Shown: in pieces, positions 6,374-8,265 of the stretch
Layout of the letters: each line of letters starts with the position of its first letter
How positions within the stretch are numbered: position 1 is the stretch's first letter
NCBI GenBank assembly: GCA_036702855.1
Contig: DATNQF010000078.1
Coordinates: 1-8,265 of the forward strand
Length of the DNA: 8,265 nt
Origin: JACVSF01 sp036702855
Lineage (GTDB): Bacteria; Cyanobacteriota; Cyanobacteriia; Phormidesmidales; Phormidesmidaceae
Reading direction: 5' to 3'
Translations under genes and position numbers: made by a program
Notes under the pieces: generated by a model
Databases searched by the model: none
What the model was told of the DNA's origin: nothing
Seen by the model: the letters and a program-made list of their open reading frames with translations, nothing else

Positions 6374-6730
6374 TCAGCCGAACCAGGAGGATGGGGTAAA
6401 CAACGTTTCGGTTCGTCCGCTTTGGGTCTGATAGTTTTGCTGAAGCGCATGACTGAGCAGATGCTCAATTCCTTGGTGAATAAGCTGATCAATTTCGCGA
6501 TGTTGCTCCTGCGAATAGCAGTTGACAGGAGACTCTAGTGAGCAGGCCGATGAGTTATCCATTGACACATAAAGTCCTGGCATGCGGCTCAATACATACG
6601 CCGTTAACTTCTGGCGTAAGTCTGGGGAAATAAAGGCTTGTTGATGCGAGTACCAGGGATAAGTTTGGAGAATTGTATTGATTTTCTCTGTCACTACAGG
6701 AAGGGCAAGGTTAACAATGGTTTGTGACAT
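6374..6730 (-). CDS. ComFB-family protein (putative c-di-GMP-binding)
   Basis: A 118-residue small cytoplasmic protein. The segment ISPDLRQKLTAYVLSRMPGLYV (34-55) matches the ComFB-family hallmark (Ala-Tyr-x-Leu-x-Arg-hydrophobic-Pro-x-x-Tyr). Before it is a helix (VVTEKINTILQ) and after it a predicted C-terminal helix (QEQHREIDQLIHQGIEHLLSHAL, 74-96). Members of this family in cyanobacteria (CdgR/ComFB) are described as c-di-GMP receptors affecting cell size or natural competence; whether this copy binds the nucleotide is inferred from family membership only. The start is supported by GGAG 7 nt upstream of the ATG at 6730. The kinase gene lies downstream on the same strand, 142 nt away, so co-transcription is possible. 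Confidence 0.72.
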   Translation of the reverse strand: MSQTIVNLALPVVTEKINTILQTYPWYSHQQAFISPDLRQKLTAYVLSRMPGLYVSMDNSSACSLESPVNCYSQEQHREIDQLIHQGIEHLLSHALQQNYQTQSGRTETLFTPSSWFG

Positions 6731-7038
6731 TTTAAATCTCCGGATAGGTCAGGCTATAGAGCAGTTCTAAAGAGAAGGTTGAAGGATGATAAGAGTGAAC
6801 TCGATTGGCCAATGATATTGAGCTGGTAGCATAGGATACACTGAGCCGATCAAAATACACACGAATGAAGTATTGTCAGACTACTTAGAGGAAACAAATT
6901 GAGAAAAACTAGAAGGGATCAGCAGAAGCTGGCATCATAACTAGACCAGTCGGTACTAAAAAGGGTTCACGCAAACAATTTGGCAATACCTGAACCAGTG
7001 TTAAAAGAAAAGCACACTTAGTTGTTGGGCATCTGGCA
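6731..7038. other. Intergenic region upstream of the comFB-like gene
   Basis: No gene-like frame on either strand. Short symmetric sites are ATTGGCCAAT (6804-6813, perfect 10-bp palindrome about 75 nt upstream of the comFB-like ATG) and GGTTCA/TGAACC (about 6964 and 6990). Reading leftward, TTCAAC followed 17-18 nt later by TCTATAG (around 6760-6783) is a possible promoter for the comFB-like gene, but weak. Confidence 0.4.
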
Positions 7039-7073
7039 GGCTAGTTGACAACTAGCCGAAAGTCATCTATTTA
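7039..7073 (+). promoter_or_regulatory. Sigma-70-type promoter with -35 box inside a 19-bp palindrome
   Basis: GGCTAGTTGACAACTAGCC (7039-7057) is a 9-bp inverted repeat around one central base. It contains a consensus -35 box, TTGACA (7045-7050), followed by a 17-nt spacer and TATTTA (7068-7073) as -10. The overlap suggests a repressor or activator operator controlling this promoter. The likely target is the hydrolase-like gene at 7268, which would then have a leader of roughly 190 nt. Confidence 0.6.
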
Positions 7074-7096
7074 TTTCTTTCGTTAATTAAAGAAAT
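7073..7096. repeat. Inverted repeat ATTTCTTT/AAAGAAAT just after the -10 box
   Basis: ATTTCTTT (7073-7080) and AAAGAAAT (7089-7096) are perfect 8-bp complements with loop CGTTAATT. It overlaps the expected transcription start of the promoter at 7039-7073, so it could be a second operator or a 5'-terminal mRNA stem-loop. The next 170 nt are AT-rich and lack further clear symmetry. Confidence 0.5.
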
Positions 7097-7267
7097 CCCT
7101 CACCTCAAGGACGCTTTGCCCTATCTAAGTTTTAGGGAAAAACCATTTTTTTGTATCGACAAAAATTCTTATATACGTAAAAGTAAATTTCCTGCAAATC
7201 AATTTAATGAACGTCTTTTCATCTGCTCTAATGAACTGTAAAGATTTAAACGGAGTACCTACCTGAA

Positions 7268-7957
7268 ATGGATACTCCCTGTCTGCTGATTTGTCCTGGC
7301 TTTCATCGCGTTGAACTGACTCAGCATCTAGTGCAGGGGCTGAAGACACTACCTACCCTGTCGGACCTTTCCTTGCTGATCTATCCGGCTGAGACAATTC
7401 CTGGTGCAGCGTTATCAGGGTATGGAATTCGACAATTTCTTCTGACGCAATTGGGCTGGACGACCGCAGATATCAGCCGAGTTCCTCCCCAGCCTGTTTT
7501 TTTCCTAGCGTTTAGTGCAGGCTGCGTTGGTGCGATCGCAACTGCTCACCACTGGCATTCCATAGGAGGAACTGTCGGTGCCTTTTTTGCGGTTGATGGT
7601 TGGGGAGTGCCCTTAGTCGCTCCATTTCCAGTTCACCGTCTCAGTCACGATCGCTTCACCCACGACACCTCAATTCTCCTGGGGAGCGACCATATCGACT
7701 TCTATGCTGACCCTGCCGTTTCCCACCTAGAGCTTTGGAGCCAGTTCAGCCAAGTACAAGGCCAGCAAGTGCCCGGTTGCAAGGTTGAGGGCCGAGAGCA
7801 AGCGTCTCCCCTTCACCGTTCACGGTTTTCCGTCCCAGGGGCCGTTACCCAAGAACCAACCCTCTTCTCCCAATCTGTTTCTCTTACCGCAGGTCAGTTC
7901 CTTCAGACTCAGGTAGAAAAGGTGCTAGACAGTTTCTCCCAAAATGATTGCTTCTAA
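7268..7957 (+). CDS. Alpha/beta-hydrolase-like protein of unknown function
   Basis: A 229-residue soluble protein. The N-terminus CLLICPGFHRVELTQHLVQGL (5-25) looks like a first beta-strand with an oxyanion-type loop; FFLAFSAGCVGAIATAH (78-94) is a nucleophile-elbow-like block, AFSAG, with S83 and Ala in the first Gly position. FFAVDGWGVPL (106-116) and DPAVSHLELW (148-157) offer D110 and H153 as possible triad partners. Similar proteins occur as conserved hypotheticals in cyanobacteria; substrate unknown. Residues about 165-205 are polar and poorly ordered-looking between the last recognisable strand and a C-terminal helix (TAGQFLQTQVEKVLDSF). ATG 7268 has GGAG at 7252-7255, 12 nt upstream, which is long. 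It appears monocistronic, with its own promoter. Confidence 0.7.
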   Translation: MDTPCLLICPGFHRVELTQHLVQGLKTLPTLSDLSLLIYPAETIPGAALSGYGIRQFLLTQLGWTTADISRVPPQPVFFLAFSAGCVGAIATAHHWHSIGGTVGAFFAVDGWGVPLVAPFPVHRLSHDRFTHDTSILLGSDHIDFYADPAVSHLELWSQFSQVQGQQVPGCKVEGREQASPLHRSRFSVPGAVTQEPTLFSQSVSLTAGQFLQTQVEKVLDSFSQNDCF

Positions 7958-8265
7958 AGTAGCCCTTGAGCAAATTTCCCCAGGACAACGAGCAAACCAA
8001 ACTGATAGAATTGTGCGATTAATTGTTAACGCTGGCTGACATTAACAACCCAGCATGGAGATATTTTCTCCCTTTCAAAGTAGCGAAAGCCATATAAATC
8101 AACCTTTTCAGCCGCGTGACCCCACCTGAAAGAGGTGTGGCGACTCATAAATAAGCCATGTCGTCTCTTGATCCCTCTGAAATAATGACCGTAAGAGGGC
8201 CCACGAGGATGTCCTATTTCAGGGCATGATGAATAAAAAATAAATATTTTGATGTATTGGTGATC
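7958..8265. other. Noncoding, structure-rich region at the window end
   Basis: No convincing gene on either strand. It contains several inverted repeats: TTGTTAA/TTAACAA (8023-8029, 8042-8048) interleaved with GCTGG/CCAGC (8031-8035, 8050-8054); GGAGA-TATTT-TCTCC (8057-8071), a possible weak terminator for the hydrolase-like gene; CACCT-GAAAG-AGGTG (8123-8137); and overlapping CCCTCT/AGAGGG (8173-8178, 8194-8199) and CTGAAATA/TATTTCAG (8177-8184, 8215-8222). The last 40 nt are AT-rich and may be the upstream region of the next gene. Confidence 0.45.

Noticed and set aside
7125..7349. 74-codon minus-strand frame overlapping the hydrolase-like start
   Set aside because: Runs through the AT-rich leader and antisense to the real gene; no features and no ribosome-binding site.
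1..8265. CRISPR array or transposase gene
   Set aside because: No regularly spaced direct repeats and no transposase motifs in any frame; only the short MITE-like element is present.

Overview
The window is chromosomal DNA from a cyanobacterium, probably filamentous or Leptolyngbya/Oscillatoria-like at moderate GC. Evidence is nine copies of the HIP1 octamer GCGATCGC (starts 582, 1249, 1264, 2252, 2411, 3802, 5519, 5568, 7532), far above the roughly one per 65 kb expected by chance, together with cyanobacterial-type sensor kinases, a ComFB-family protein and a dispersed GGGTTGAG-type repeat. No phage, plasmid, CRISPR or transposase gene is visible.

Layout. 1-460 (minus) is the 5' part of cysH (sulfate assimilation), cut by the window edge. 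461-747 is a divergent intergenic region with a HIP1-centred 20-bp palindrome. 748-1032 (plus) is a small thioredoxin-fold/glutaredoxin-like protein, followed after 30 nt by murE (1063-2586, plus), which makes UDP-MurNAc-tripeptide with meso-diaminopimelate. 2847-4340 (plus) and 6231-4546 (minus) are two convergent cytoplasmic histidine kinases with DICT-like N-terminal regions. A 159-bp MITE-like inverted-repeat element lies between their 3' ends. 6730-6374 (minus) is a ComFB-family (putative c-di-GMP receptor) protein upstream of, and co-oriented with, the second kinase; a cloverleaf-like structured spacer separates them. 6731-7267 is a long AT-rich intergenic region with a good promoter whose -35 box is inside a 19-bp palindrome. 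It leads into 7268-7957 (plus), an alpha/beta-hydrolase-like protein of unknown substrate. 7958-8265 is noncoding and rich in inverted repeats.

The most striking observation concerns the two kinases. The plus-strand kinase has an intact ATP-binding domain, but its phosphoacceptor histidine is replaced by glutamine (GQELRTPL). The minus-strand kinase keeps the histidine (AHEIRTPL) but has lost the N-box asparagine and the G1 DxGxG motif. Each appears to lack what the other has, so they may work as a two-protein split kinase, possibly tied to c-di-GMP signalling through the ComFB neighbour. This is inference; the residues themselves are directly readable. The rest is ordinary core metabolism: sulfate reduction and peptidoglycan synthesis, with a possible redox partner gene in front of murE.
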